A stretch of 64,000 bases of DNA, taken from assembly GCF_000971195.1 (NCBI RefSeq), contig NZ_BBLZ01000001.1:660988-724987 (forward strand), in the 5' to 3' direction. The notes below the pieces were generated by a model that ran no database searches, was not told where the DNA came from, and was given only the letters and a program-made list of their open reading frames with translations. The position numbers and the translations under genes are program-made. Position 1 is the stretch's first letter. Each line of letters begins with the position of its first letter. Below, in pieces: positions 54,008 to 63,290 of this stretch. The DNA is from Demequina soli. GTDB taxonomy: Bacteria; Actinomycetota; Actinomycetes; Actinomycetales; Demequinaceae.

Positions 54008-55364
54008 TCCGCTGACTCCTTTCGCTTGAAGTTCCGGCGCCTATTTGATCTGTGGTGAGCGCAATGCCCAAGCACAGGCCAGGCAGGAACCAATCCCAAG
54101 TCAATGATTCATACGACGTCGTTACACCAACGGATAGCAACCAGACAGACGTCGCAATTGCAGCTTCAGCGCGACTCAATACCATCGCCGCACCTCGATA
54201 AGTAATGACGCACAGCCCGGCCGAAAGGACGATTCCACCGAGACCCATCTCCATAACCCAGCGCATGAGCACCGAGTAAACATCGCTCACGCTATCCGAC
54301 ACATCAAACCCCGTGAGCGGCACATCCCCATTCCGGAATAGTTGGGACGAATTTCCCCTACCCACACCGCCTATAAATAGCTGCAAGCTTGACACCACGT
54401 ACCGCCCCGCGCCGATAATTGAAGCAGCGCGGTCAGTCCACGACTGGTTCTGAACGCCAATTCCGCGTTCAGCGATCACATGGACGCTTATCCAATACGT
54501 CACGAGTCCAGAGAGCGCAAGAAGCAACACGCGAGTTACGCCGCGGAGTCGAGTCCACGACAATAGGAGCGTCACTAACCCAACGGCGATCACGGCACTC
54601 CCCGACCCTGAGGCAACGATCGACCAAACCGAAAGTACATACGCAACCCAGTCCACGAGCCGCTCACGTTCTCCAAGAAGCCGCTTCAATAGATGGGCAG
54701 CCACTCCCGACAGTGCGAGAACCGCGGCAAGCACTGACGCTTCCGGAAAGAATGCAAATGGACGCCTAACATAATCCGATATGACATCGATACGCGAAAC
54801 TACATCGGCATAACCCTGCGCCTCGTAGTACGACTCGAAGAGCAGGCGCCTCTGATTTGTGAGAAAGTAAAGTTGAATGCTTGCGTATACCGGAAGGAAG
54901 AGCATGCCGGCCCGAATGACCCGGTGGATCAATCGTGCGTCGGTCCCTACAGTTGCCGATATCGCGATCACAGGGAACACGTAGACAAAGTACGTGGCGA
55001 TCCCCTGCGCGTTCGTAGTTGCACCGCTAGCTACAGTCGCGGTGGCGCTTGCGAGAAGAACCACAAGCACCATGGCGACTGTCAGGAGCACCAATTTGCG
55101 GTGCTGCAAAACAGCCGGTATCAACGCCAGGGCGGCCAAGGCTGAAGCGGGTATTGTCGTATTTGACCCAATATCAATTCCAAGGAACGGGAAATACGAT
55201 AACACAAGTACAGCTATTAGCGCAGTACGGCGAGCGAGGCTCCTAGCCGGGCGGCCCACGAAAGACGCGCCCGAGCGCGACCGTTTAGTTGCCCAAGATC
55301 GCGCCAACGATTGCCTCCCATGGTTGCGCTGGCGGCGAGGGATTTCCAGGTCGAGGGGACTCAC
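53916..55364 (-). CDS. Wzy-like O-antigen/exopolysaccharide polymerase
   Basis: This protein of 482 residues (447 if GTG 55259 is used) has roughly 10-12 membrane segments, such as TALIAVLVLSYFPFLG and LVLLTVAMVLVVLLASATA. A large outside loop and the late segment MRWVMEMGLGGIVLSAGLCVI fit the Wzy/WaaL-like polymerase topology. It should join repeat units outside the membrane. Sequence conservation in this family is low, so the call rests on topology and position among flippase and glycosyltransferase genes. The C-terminus overlaps the next gene by 92 bases. Confidence 0.7.
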   Translation of the reverse strand: MSPLDLEIPRRQRNHGRQSLARSWATKRSRSGASFVGRPARSLARRTALIAVLVLSYFPFLGIDIGSNTTIPASALAALALIPAVLQHRKLVLLTVAMVLVVLLASATATVASGATTNAQGIATYFVYVFPVIAISATVGTDARLIHRVIRAGMLFLPVYASIQLYFLTNQRRLLFESYYEAQGYADVVSRIDVISDYVRRPFAFFPEASVLAAVLALSGVAAHLLKRLLGERERLVDWVAYVLSVWSIVASGSGSAVIAVGLVTLLLSWTRLRGVTRVLLLALSGLVTYWISVHVIAERGIGVQNQSWTDRAASIIGAGRYVVSSLQLFIGGVGRGNSSQLFRNGDVPLTGFDVSDSVSDVYSVLMRWVMEMGLGGIVLSAGLCVITYRGAAMVLSRAEAAIATSVWLLSVGVTTSYESLTWDWFLPGLCLGIALTTDQIGAGTSSERSQRNANTSNARDQRFGNGRRSNAGRSPFRTARA

Positions 55365-56424
55365 CGCTGAGAGTCCCGGGCTGGAGAAAGTCCGTCATGA
55401 GCCTCGACAGGTCTTGGCTGTCACCCGCCCTAAAGAACGCAATACGGCCATACTCGCCCGTCTGCTCGACAAGAGCTGGCAAGTCGGCCGCCAACACAGC
55501 GATTCCCGCCGCCATTGCTCGCGCCAATACCCCGCTGTGTGCATCGAATTGCGCATAAGGCAGCAAGACTGCCCGACAGCCGGTGAGCTCGCGCTGAAAA
55601 TCATCTGGAGAAAGGAAGTTCGGAATGATCTCAATGTGAGTCGCACCAGACGCCAATTCCATGAGCTTGTCAAGGTACGCCCGCTCCGGCGCCTTGCCCA
55701 CGATTCGAAGCGGTAACTCACTTGCTCTGGCCGCTCTGATCGCTAACTCGATGCCCTTGTTGGTCCTAATCTCGCCAAGGCAGAGAAACGCGTCTCGCTC
55801 CTCACGGCCGGCGACGAGGCTGGGGTTCGGAGCGGGTGGCGGATTATCAGCTACCGACTGATTGGGCAGGCTTACCGCGATAGGCTCGACATCGTATTCG
55901 TGAGCAACGATCTTCGCTTGGCGCATGCCGTGCACGACGATTGCATCGCTCATCGAGATGGTTCTGCGCATGAGCCAAGACTTAGCCCAACGAACCACGT
56001 GTTCGGAGTCGCCCGCGTGTGGACGGGCATTGTGCACGAAGGTTACCAATCGAACATCTCGACGGCTACCGCCGAGTTCACCGCGAAACGCGTATCGCGG
56101 CTCTTCTGCAACCACGACTGCAGGCTGCAAATCGCGTACCGCATGCCTCAGCCGGTGCGCCTCGACAAACAGGCCGAGAGCATTTCGAAGCTTTCCCCGT
56201 ATTCCGCCAATCGGCGAGAGGTCGGGCAAGATCTCGTCGACGATCAAATCGCCTCGCCCCAGTGACGCGAGATAATCTGCGGCGCCTGGCCGCGATAAGA
56301 CGACTACCCTGGCTTCGGAATTGCGCTCGAGAACCGCAGCGATATCAGCGGCGTGTTCAATGTGCCCGCCCCTGGCCGTCGGACAGACAATGACAACCGT
56401 AGTCACAACAGCCACCCTTCGCAT
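55285..56424 (-). CDS. GT4-family glycosyltransferase
   Basis: This 379-residue GT-B protein starts VVIVCPTARGGHIEHAADIA. Its C-terminal part has FLCLGEIRTNKGIELAIRAA and LPYAQFDAHSGVLARAMAAG, the nucleotide-sugar binding half of GT4 enzymes (the first Glu of EX7E is replaced here). The better start may be GTG 56406, which has GGGTGG upstream and overlaps the stop of the preceding small frame (GTGA). It probably adds a sugar in repeat-unit assembly. Confidence 0.82.
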   Translation of the reverse strand: MRRVAVVTTVVIVCPTARGGHIEHAADIAAVLERNSEARVVVLSRPGAADYLASLGRGDLIVDEILPDLSPIGGIRGKLRNALGLFVEAHRLRHAVRDLQPAVVVAEEPRYAFRGELGGSRRDVRLVTFVHNARPHAGDSEHVVRWAKSWLMRRTISMSDAIVVHGMRQAKIVAHEYDVEPIAVSLPNQSVADNPPPAPNPSLVAGREERDAFLCLGEIRTNKGIELAIRAARASELPLRIVGKAPERAYLDKLMELASGATHIEIIPNFLSPDDFQRELTGCRAVLLPYAQFDAHSGVLARAMAAGIAVLAADLPALVEQTGEYGRIAFFRAGDSQDLSRLMTDFLQPGTLSGESPRPGNPSPPAQPWEAIVGAILGN

Positions 56425-56840
56425 AGCCGATCGGAGGTCTCCATGTGCCTGGGATGAACGTGCGTACGCGACGCCTTCGAATGGCGCACGCGGGGTGCTC
56501 TTCGGTCGTCACCCGCGGCCATGGGAACTTGCGGCGGCCTTGCGTGAAGATTCGTCATCGTCACCGCGTCGTGTGGCAAGCCCGCGAAGCGCTCGGATGT
56601 CGCAAGTGTGCAGAGGTAGGTAGCGATCGTGCTGCTAGTGGCGCACTTTCCGTGTGGAGCTGCGATGCGTTCGCACGAAAGAGAGCAACGAGCCTGTTCT
56701 TCAGGGTCCGTACGTTGGTTCGTAGCGTCACGCAGCCTGTTAAGCAGCGCGGCGGATCGTTTTGACTCGATTAGTTTCACGTGTGCAGAGCGGTCCTGGA
56801 TTGGCTCAGGCGCAAATTCACTGGTCCTAATACGCACCAT
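56403..56840 (-). CDS. Doubtful 145-codon frame between wbaP and a glycosyltransferase
   Basis: The frame starts at an ATG overlapping the end of wbaP and ends with a TGA overlapping a GTG start of the next gene. These positions fit a coupled gene. The product (VRIRTSEFAPEPIQDRSAHV at its start) has no recognisable domain, signal or membrane helix. It has an odd His/Arg/Thr-rich composition, and alternative frames are also open. It may be a remnant. Confidence 0.3.
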   Translation of the reverse strand: MVRIRTSEFAPEPIQDRSAHVKLIESKRSAALLNRLRDATNQRTDPEEQARCSLSCERIAAPHGKCATSSTIATYLCTLATSERFAGLPHDAVTMTNLHARPPQVPMAAGDDRRAPRVRHSKASRTHVHPRHMETSDRLCEGWLL

Positions 56841-58296
56841 TTCTGCCTATCACCGCCTCGACTGTCTTAAGTAGGATCACGAGATCGCCGCCAAGACTCC
56901 AATTTTCCGCGTAGTAGGCATCCAGCCTGATCGCGTCTTCCGGTGAGAGCGATGATCTACCCGAAACCTGCCACAGCCCGGTCATTCCGGGCTTGACAAG
57001 CAGGCGTCGGTGCTCTATGTCGCCGTAATGTTCTACCTCTGCCGCAACCTGAGGGCGCGGACCGACAATTGACATGTCGCCCTTTATGACGTTCAGGACT
57101 TGTGGCAACTCGTCTATCGAATACCGCCGCATAAATCGCCCGAAAGGAGTAATGCGCGGATCGTCTTTGCGCTTGTAGAATGGCCGCACGTCTCCCCCCA
57201 TCACTTCGCCGACTCGATATTCAGCATCGGGCACCATTGAGCGGAACTTGAGCATCGCGAACGGCGCACCGTCCTTTCCGATCCGTTCTTGGCGGAAGAT
57301 GATGGGCCCGGGGCTTGTGATTCGCACGAGGATCCCGACAGCAGCCATTGGCACAGCTAGTAGCGTAAGTAGAATCACAGCCGTGATTTTGTCGAATGAC
57401 TCTTTGAACCAGTACTTCGCTCCGGAGAAGGTCGCGCCATCGACGTGAAGGAGCGGCAAGCCCTGCACAGGCGAGAACTGCACACGGGGCCCCGCCACGT
57501 CGACCATTGCGGGAGCGACAATCAGTCCGACGCCGGTCCCCTCCAGTTGCCAGCCAATGCGGCGAGCTTCGCGAAGGGAGATGGCGTCCGTGCCGGAGAG
57601 CAGCAGGAACTCCGCACCCACTTTCCTCGCTGTCTCTACGGAGTCTTTGATGGCACCAAAGACCGGCACGTCCACGAGATCGGTGGACAGCTTCGAGTCC
57701 GCGCCTGCGGGGACGCAAACTCCGACAACGCTATACCCAGCGCGCGGGTTCTGTCGGAGGCGACGGATCATCTGCTCGCTCGTCCGGAGCGGACCCACTA
57801 CGAGCACCCGTGCGGTCAACGCTCCCTCGTCCCTCTGGGAGTGTATCCAGGCACGCCAAACAAGGCGATAGACGAGCAAGACCAGTGTCCCTACTGGAAG
57901 CGCCACGAGTAGGTAGCCGCGACTAATGTTCCACTGGAGCACGAAGCCAAGGATCGCAATGGTGGCAAAAGCCCACCAACTAGCAGCCACGACGCGCTGG
58001 AACTCTTGAGTACCGTGACCAAGGATGCGGGCCTCCCTCGAACGCGTGAGTGTGAGGGAAGTCCACCACAGCAAACCGATAGCCGCCGTTACTCGCCAAT
58101 ACGCCGGACCGCTGGGACCAGCCACTGCGTAGATCAGGTCCCAGCCAAACCTAGCTGCGTGCGCGCCAACCATCACAAGCGTCACTACGAAAGCATCGCT
58201 AAGAGCAAGCCGCACTTCATACTTCCGAGCCCAGCCTCTCGGACCATTCATGCGGCCTTCCAAGCGCGCCGCAACGTTCGCATCCCCCAGATTCAC
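56827..58296 (-). CDS. WbaP-type polyprenyl-phosphate sugar-1-phosphate transferase
   Basis: This 489-residue membrane enzyme has four membrane segments in the first 130 residues, a CoA-binding-like middle domain (VLVVGPLRTSEQMIRRLR), and one further membrane helix near 290. The C-terminal sugar-transferase domain has QERIGKDGAPFAMLKFRSM, RRYSIDELPQVLNVIKGDMS, VGPRPQ and KPGMTGLWQVSGRS. It begins repeat-unit assembly by placing the first sugar phosphate on undecaprenyl phosphate. It is the first of the minus-strand polysaccharide genes downstream of the IS remnant. Confidence 0.92.
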   Translation of the reverse strand: MNLGDANVAARLEGRMNGPRGWARKYEVRLALSDAFVVTLVMVGAHAARFGWDLIYAVAGPSGPAYWRVTAAIGLLWWTSLTLTRSREARILGHGTQEFQRVVAASWWAFATIAILGFVLQWNISRGYLLVALPVGTLVLLVYRLVWRAWIHSQRDEGALTARVLVVGPLRTSEQMIRRLRQNPRAGYSVVGVCVPAGADSKLSTDLVDVPVFGAIKDSVETARKVGAEFLLLSGTDAISLREARRIGWQLEGTGVGLIVAPAMVDVAGPRVQFSPVQGLPLLHVDGATFSGAKYWFKESFDKITAVILLTLLAVPMAAVGILVRITSPGPIIFRQERIGKDGAPFAMLKFRSMVPDAEYRVGEVMGGDVRPFYKRKDDPRITPFGRFMRRYSIDELPQVLNVIKGDMSIVGPRPQVAAEVEHYGDIEHRRLLVKPGMTGLWQVSGRSSLSPEDAIRLDAYYAENWSLGGDLVILLKTVEAVIGRNGAY

Positions 58297-58343
58297 GCTA
58301 AGAGAGTACCCCTCGCCACCGAGCGTCCTTGGTCACCGGGTCC

Positions 58344-58520
58344 CGCCCTCAACATCAGGGTCCACTACGCCCTGGTGCGCTTCGACCGCCCCAGAGAATC
58401 GAACGGCCCGACCGAGGCCATCAACCGCCGCCTCGAACACCTAAGCTGCTCAGTGCTCGGCTTCCGGAGCCGTACCCGCCACAGGGCCAGGCCCCCACTC
58501 GAGGTCGGCGGAGGCTTAAG
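58344..58520 (+). pseudogene. Remnant of an ISL3 transposase C-terminus
   Basis: The plus strand encodes RFDRPRESNGPTEAINRRLE, then HLSCSVLGFRSRTRHRARP and PLEVGGGLRL. This aligns without gaps to FFDRPGTSNGPTEAINGRLEHL and the end of the transposase at 48868-50176. No N-terminal part or terminal inverted repeats are seen. It lies between wbaP and the acetyltransferase gene and marks an old insertion or a breakpoint in the locus. Confidence 0.8.
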
Positions 58521-58623
58521 GCTCTTGAACGCGAAGAGCGCTGAAGGGCCCCGGCGGTCAGTGGCCTTCGCAGGCCTGCCGCAATTCCGCCGAGTCGTGG
58601 CCTTGCCCGTTGCTCGTCGGTGG

Positions 58624-59187
58624 TCACCACCACCAAGCTTTGCTTTTCGCGCTGGGAAGGCACTGCTGCGCTTGTCGAGGACGCTCCACGATCGGAGCGG
58701 CTGGCACCCCGGCACACACTGTGAACTCGGGCAAATCCCTGCTCGCCACTGCGTGCGCAGCTAGTACGACACCGTTGCCAATATCTACGCCCGGCAGGAC
58801 AGTGCTACGCGCGCTTAGCCAAACGCGATCGCCAACTCGGACGGGCGCCGAAGAGTACTCGAAGTCGCTTGACCTCCAATCGTGCTGACCGCTCCAAATG
58901 TGCACTGCCGTCGACAGATTCACGTTTGCACCAATCGCGATACCGCCGCGCGCATCAAGAATTGCGTCGTTGCCGACAGAAGTATTCGCGCCAATAGTCA
59001 GCTTCCTCGCGGCACGAACTTCTAGGCCATGGTAGATCGTGACGCCTGGGCCGATCTTGGCACCCCAGAGACGCAAGATAGCCTTTCGAGCAGCATGAAT
59101 CGGCAACTTGCATACGGCATGGATTGACGCCATTTCGAGATCGGACATACGAGCCCACGCCCAGTCACGAGCAACAGCAATATTCAT
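58624..59187 (-). CDS. Left-handed beta-helix acetyltransferase
   Basis: This 187-residue protein is made of hexapeptide repeats (IGPGVTIYHGLEV, IGANTSVGNDAILD, IGIGANVNLS-like segments). It has the active-site region HIWSGQHDW and a VRVGDRVWLSARSTVLPGVDIGNG helix. It is typical of WcaF/MaeA-type O-acetyltransferases that decorate surface sugars. ATG 59187 is chosen because GGAGG lies 9 bases upstream; an open frame extends further to 59286 without a ribosome site. It may not share a message with wbaP, because the IS remnant intervenes. Confidence 0.85.
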   Translation of the reverse strand: MNIAVARDWAWARMSDLEMASIHAVCKLPIHAARKAILRLWGAKIGPGVTIYHGLEVRAARKLTIGANTSVGNDAILDARGGIAIGANVNLSTAVHIWSGQHDWRSSDFEYSSAPVRVGDRVWLSARSTVLPGVDIGNGVVLAAHAVASRDLPEFTVCAGVPAAPIVERPRQAQQCLPSAKSKAWWW

Positions 59188-59497
59188 AATCCCCATCCTC
59201 CAATGAATGCTCATTGAGTTCGGCCTTACATAGCCGCACGACTCGCGTGCGATCGTAACGCTGGCTAAGCGCGATTCGTCACACATATTCGCGCGTCGGC
59301 ACTCACGTCATGCATGGGACCGGAAAGATACCTCGGACTGTCCGCGACCGGAGCACCGAGCGGTGTCGACTACCAGTCATGGGTACTGCAGGTTCGGCCG
59401 GGGCCGTCCGATCGGCACGCGCGCGGCCTGTAAGATACGTGCCGCCGCGAGCCGGGGTAGAGGCTCGCGCGTTTCGCACGAGTTGGGAAGAAACGAC

Positions 59498-60445
59498 ATG
59501 GAATCTCTGCCACCGGCACGCAGGCCCCTGATCGATTTTGCGGTCGTCGGCGCCCAGAAGGCTGGCACGACCACGCTCCATCGGTGGCTCGCGAGTCGAC
59601 CTGACGTGAGTATGCCGGTCCAGAAGGAGACTCGCTTCTTCTCAGCCCCCGAGGTCCATGCGAAGGGGTCAGACTGGTACGTGCAGCAGTTCGCTGGCCC
59701 GGTCGGAGCCACGCGGGGCGAAGTCGAACCCGACTACCTGACGCACGCGGGTGCAGCAGAGCGCCTCAGACAGGATGCCGGCGACATTCCAATCATAGTT
59801 TTGGTGCGCGACCCGGTGGAGAGAGCACATTCTCAATACCGGATGTCCGTGAGGCGCGGGCAAGAAAGTCTGCCTTTCTCGGCTGCCATTGAACGTGAAA
59901 TTGCGCAGCTTGAGCGCGGCGACGCATCGTCGGAACACAACAATTACTTGGACCGAAGCCGGTACCATAAGCATGTATCGCGGTTCGCTCCTCTCTTTTC
60001 ACGCCTCCTAGTGGTGCGATACGAAGATCTGTTTGCCGATGAAGTTGCCGGCCGCGAGATCTACGAACAAGTAGTCCGCTTTAGTGGCGTTGGAGAGCGC
60101 GACGAAGGCGAGTACGCGGTGGGCGTCCGTGAGAACGTCGGGCACGATACTCGTAGTAGGTTGGTCGCACGAGCGATATTCGACGCGGATTTCGCGCGCC
60201 CCGCACGCCGCATTTTCAAGTCGGTAGTCGTGTCACAGGCGGCACGGCGAGCCATCCAGGCGCGGCTTGCGAGACACAACGTGACGTCCTTCGATGGCGA
60301 GACATTCGGAGACGTTATGCGCCAGATCCCACGTAGCGGGATGCAATTCCTCGCGGATGACGCAGAGCGTCTGGCTTCGGATTACAATGTTGAGACCCAC
60401 AAGTGGCCTTCAGTAGCAGCTTGGCGGGAAGGCCGCCTCTGGTGA
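59498..60445 (+). CDS. PAPS-dependent sulfotransferase
   Basis: This 315-residue enzyme has the 5'-phosphosulfate-binding loop FAVVGAQKAGTTTLHRWL near the N-terminus and the 3'-phosphate-binding segment IIVLVRDPVERAHSQYRMS (about residues 100-118). An LVVRYEDLFAD motif is also present, as in carbohydrate sulfotransferases of the Sulfotransfer_1 and heparan-sulfate type. It should transfer sulfate from PAPS to a sugar of the locus. The ATG at 59498 has GGGAAG upstream. Its stop overlaps the next glycosyltransferase start (GTGA). cysQ, cysD and cysN follow on the same strand. Confidence 0.88.
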   Translation: MESLPPARRPLIDFAVVGAQKAGTTTLHRWLASRPDVSMPVQKETRFFSAPEVHAKGSDWYVQQFAGPVGATRGEVEPDYLTHAGAAERLRQDAGDIPIIVLVRDPVERAHSQYRMSVRRGQESLPFSAAIEREIAQLERGDASSEHNNYLDRSRYHKHVSRFAPLFSRLLVVRYEDLFADEVAGREIYEQVVRFSGVGERDEGEYAVGVRENVGHDTRSRLVARAIFDADFARPARRIFKSVVVSQAARRAIQARLARHNVTSFDGETFGDVMRQIPRSGMQFLADDAERLASDYNVETHKWPSVAAWREGRLW

Positions 60446-61575
60446 CCACAAGCACCAACGAATCGGAGAGCCTCACCGACCGCGAGACTGGGGGTGCGCC
60501 GCCTGGCGCCCGATTGAGAGTCCTGCATGTAGTCGAGAGTTTCGCAAGCGGTGTCGCCCAGGCCGTAGCGGACTACGTGCGCTCGACGCCCGAATTGTCG
60601 CATTCACTCCTAGTCGGCGATCGTGGATACTCAGGTGCCTACGATATCTTTGGCAATCAGAACGTCGATTTCGTCCAATTGCCCAAGGGCCGCGTTGCCC
60701 AACTGCGGGCTACGAGGAATGCGATCAGGCAATTGCAGCCGGACGTCATACACGCGCACTCAAGCCTTGGTGGCGCCTATGCGCGTCTCGTGAGCCGCGC
60801 GAGGAGCAAACGTCGTATTGTCTATACACCACATTGCTACTCATTCGAACGCGAAGACCTGCATTGGCTAGCGAAAAAGCTAGCAGTGGTCGCCGAGTGG
60901 GTACTCGCGCGTAACACGACAGTCGTCGCTGCCTGCTCAGAGCGAGAGGTCGGGCTCGCAAACCGTCTGAATGCCGCTCGTCCGGCGCTATATGTGCCCA
61001 ACACGCTGCCTCCGGCGACGGCGGAACGGAACGGCGGCCATACCCCAGAAATCAACACAGGGCTCGTGGTGTCCGGCATGGGCCGCATCTCGCCGCAGAA
61101 GGGGTTTGAGTTCTTCTGCTCGGTCGCACGGATCTGCCAGCGCCGAAGCATCGACGCAACTTTTCAGTGGATCGGAGGTGAGCTCGATTCACGAACATGC
61201 GATATCGCCGCAAGTTCAGCCGTAGAGGTTACCGGATGGATGCCGAACTCTCGGGCTGTCGTAGCACTGAAGAAGTCGACCGTATACCTTCATACGGCAG
61301 GGTGGGAAGGTTTTCCAATCGCGATCCTCGAGGCGAACGCGAATGGCGTGCCAGTGGTCGCGCGGCAGATTCCCGCACTTGAGGGAATGCCTGAATCTTA
61401 TCAGCGGCGAACCGAAGTGGAGATCGCTGAACTCGTCATTGCTACGTCGAAATCGTATGAGAGCCGCCGAAGGAACATTCAGACGTGGTCCGATCATCTC
61501 AGCGAAAACAACCCTGCCATACAAAGGCGCCGATTGCTTCAGGCATACGGCGAGACTCCCATGAACGACAATTAG
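60442..61575 (+). CDS. GT4-family glycosyltransferase
   Basis: This 377-residue GT-B enzyme has RVLHVVESFASGVAQAVADY at the start, VIHAHSSLGGAYARLV, VSGMGRISPQKGFEFFCSV, and the EX7E element GWEGFPIAILEANANGVPVV. The GTG at 60442 overlaps the sulfotransferase stop and has GGAAGG upstream; an upstream in-frame GTG at 60403 is less likely. Coupling to the sulfotransferase suggests that it adds the sugar that is sulfated, or a neighbouring one. Confidence 0.88.
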   Translation: MTTSTNESESLTDRETGGAPPGARLRVLHVVESFASGVAQAVADYVRSTPELSHSLLVGDRGYSGAYDIFGNQNVDFVQLPKGRVAQLRATRNAIRQLQPDVIHAHSSLGGAYARLVSRARSKRRIVYTPHCYSFEREDLHWLAKKLAVVAEWVLARNTTVVAACSEREVGLANRLNAARPALYVPNTLPPATAERNGGHTPEINTGLVVSGMGRISPQKGFEFFCSVARICQRRSIDATFQWIGGELDSRTCDIAASSAVEVTGWMPNSRAVVALKKSTVYLHTAGWEGFPIAILEANANGVPVVARQIPALEGMPESYQRRTEVEIAELVIATSKSYESRRRNIQTWSDHLSENNPAIQRRRLLQAYGETPMNDN

Positions 61576-61629
61576 GCGGGTCCCACGATTGGGGCTTGGA
61601 ACGATTCAAAAGGACTACTGGGGGCGGTT

Positions 61630-62388
61630 TTGAAGTCGATCGATGATGTGCGCATCGGCGAGAATCTTGCGCGGGCCGCGGGCGAGGAGCTGCTGCGGGT
61701 GCGGCGCGAGTCTGGCCTGGCGGGCAAGGAGCTGGGCAACGCCGGCGACGCCGCGGCGCAGTCCGTGCTGGCCGCGCTGCTGGCCGAGCACCGCCCCGAC
61801 GACGCGGTGCTGTCCGAGGAGGCGAAGGACTCCGCGGCGCGCCTGAGCGCGGAGCGTGTGTGGATCATCGACCCGCTGGACGGCACCCGCGAGTTCTCCG
61901 AGGGCCGCGCCGACTGGGCCGTGCACATCGCGCTGTGGATCGCGGGCGAACTCGCGCTGGGTGTCGTGGGCATCCCCGGCGAGGACCTCGTGCTGAGCTC
62001 CGCGGACGTCGCCGCGGCACCCGAGCCCGCCGAGGGCTCGCCGCTGCGCCTGGCCGTGTCGCGCTCGCGCCCGCCGGCCGTCACCGAGCCGGTGCGCGCC
62101 TCCCTGGACGCCGAGCTGCTGCCCATGGGATCGGCCGGCGTGAAGATCGCCGCCGTGGTGCGCGGGCAGGTCGACGCGTACGTCCACGCGGGCGGCCAGT
62201 ACGAGTGGGACTCGGCCGCACCGGTCGCCCTGGCCCGCGCGGCGGGGCTCCACACCTCTCGGATCGACGGTTCCCCGCTCGTCTACAACAGCGGTGATCC
62301 CTACCTGCCGGACCTCATCGTGTGCCGGCCGGTGCTGGCGCCGCGGATCCTCGCGGCGATCTCGGACTACACCGACGGAGATTCTTGA
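61630..62388 (+). CDS. cysQ: 3'(2'),5'-bisphosphate nucleotidase CysQ
   Basis: This 252-residue inositol-monophosphatase-family enzyme has metal-binding residues in VLSEEAKDS and WIIDPLDGTREF, and the C-terminal QYEWDSAAPVALARAAGL motif. It removes the 3' phosphate from PAP, the by-product of sulfotransferases, and from PAPS. The TTG start at 61630 is preceded by GGGGCGG. Its stop overlaps cysD (TGATG). Here GC content returns to the high level seen before 48.7 kb. Confidence 0.9.
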   Translation: MKSIDDVRIGENLARAAGEELLRVRRESGLAGKELGNAGDAAAQSVLAALLAEHRPDDAVLSEEAKDSAARLSAERVWIIDPLDGTREFSEGRADWAVHIALWIAGELALGVVGIPGEDLVLSSADVAAAPEPAEGSPLRLAVSRSRPPAVTEPVRASLDAELLPMGSAGVKIAAVVRGQVDAYVHAGGQYEWDSAAPVALARAAGLHTSRIDGSPLVYNSGDPYLPDLIVCRPVLAPRILAAISDYTDGDS

Positions 62389-63290
62389 TGACGGCTACCT
62401 CGTTCAGCCAGCTGGATGCGCTGGAGGCTGAGGCCATTCATATCGTGCGCGAGGTTGTCGCGCAGATGGAGCGTCCGGCGCTGCTGTTCTCGGGCGGCAA
62501 GGACTCGATCGTGCTGCTGCACATCGCGCTCAAGGCGTTCGCGCCGGCGCGGCTGCCGATGCCGCTGATGCATGTCGACACGGGCCACAACTTCCCCGAG
62601 GTCATCGACTACCGCGACCGTGTGGTCGAGCAGTACGACCTGAACCTGGTGGTGGGCTCGGTGCCCGACGCGATCGAGCGTGGGTTCGTGCGGGAGGAGC
62701 CCAACGGCTCGCGCAACCGCATCCAGACGCCGGTGCTGCTGGACACCATCGAGAAGAACAAGTTCGACGCCTGCATGGGTGGTGCGCGTCGCGACGAGGA
62801 GAAGGCCCGCGCCAAGGAGCGCGTGTTCTCCTTCCGTGACGACTTCGGCCAGTGGGATCCGCGCAACCAGCGTCCCGAGCTGTGGAGCCTGTACAACGGT
62901 CGTGTCCACCAGGGCGAGTCGATCCGTGTGTTCCCGCTGTCGAACTGGACCGAGCTGGACATCTGGGACTACATCAACTCCCGCGGCATCGAGGTGCCGT
63001 CGATCTACATGGCCCACGAGCGTGACGTGTTCCACCGTGACGGCATGTGGATGGCTGCCAACGAGTTCTGCCAGCCCCGTGAGGGCGAGATGATCGAGCG
63101 GCGCACCGTGCGCTACCGCACGGTGGGCGACGCGACGCTGACCGCGGCGGTGCTGTCCGACGCGGACACCGTAGACAAGATCATCGCGGAGACCGCTGCG
63201 ACGCGACTGACCGAGCGCGGTGCCACGCGCGGCGACGACCGGGTGTCGGAGGCCGCGATGGAGGACCGCAAGAAGGAAGGGTACTTCTGA
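62388..63290 (+). CDS. cysD: Sulfate adenylyltransferase subunit 2
   Basis: This 300-residue PP-loop ATPase has [19 protein letters not shown], the [17 protein letters not shown] segment, and [18 protein letters not shown] with the conserved [10 protein letters not shown] and [11 protein letters not shown]. With CysN it makes adenosine 5'-phosphosulfate from sulfate and ATP. Start and stop overlap those of cysQ and cysN, so the three are translationally coupled. Confidence 0.95.
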   Translation: MTATSFSQLDALEAEAIHIVREVVAQMERPALLFSGGKDSIVLLHIALKAFAPARLPMPLMHVDTGHNFPEVIDYRDRVVEQYDLNLVVGSVPDAIERGFVREEPNGSRNRIQTPVLLDTIEKNKFDACMGGARRDEEKARAKERVFSFRDDFGQWDPRNQRPELWSLYNGRVHQGESIRVFPLSNWTELDIWDYINSRGIEVPSIYMAHERDVFHRDGMWMAANEFCQPREGEMIERRTVRYRTVGDATLTAAVLSDADTVDKIIAETAATRLTERGATRGDDRVSEAAMEDRKKEGYF

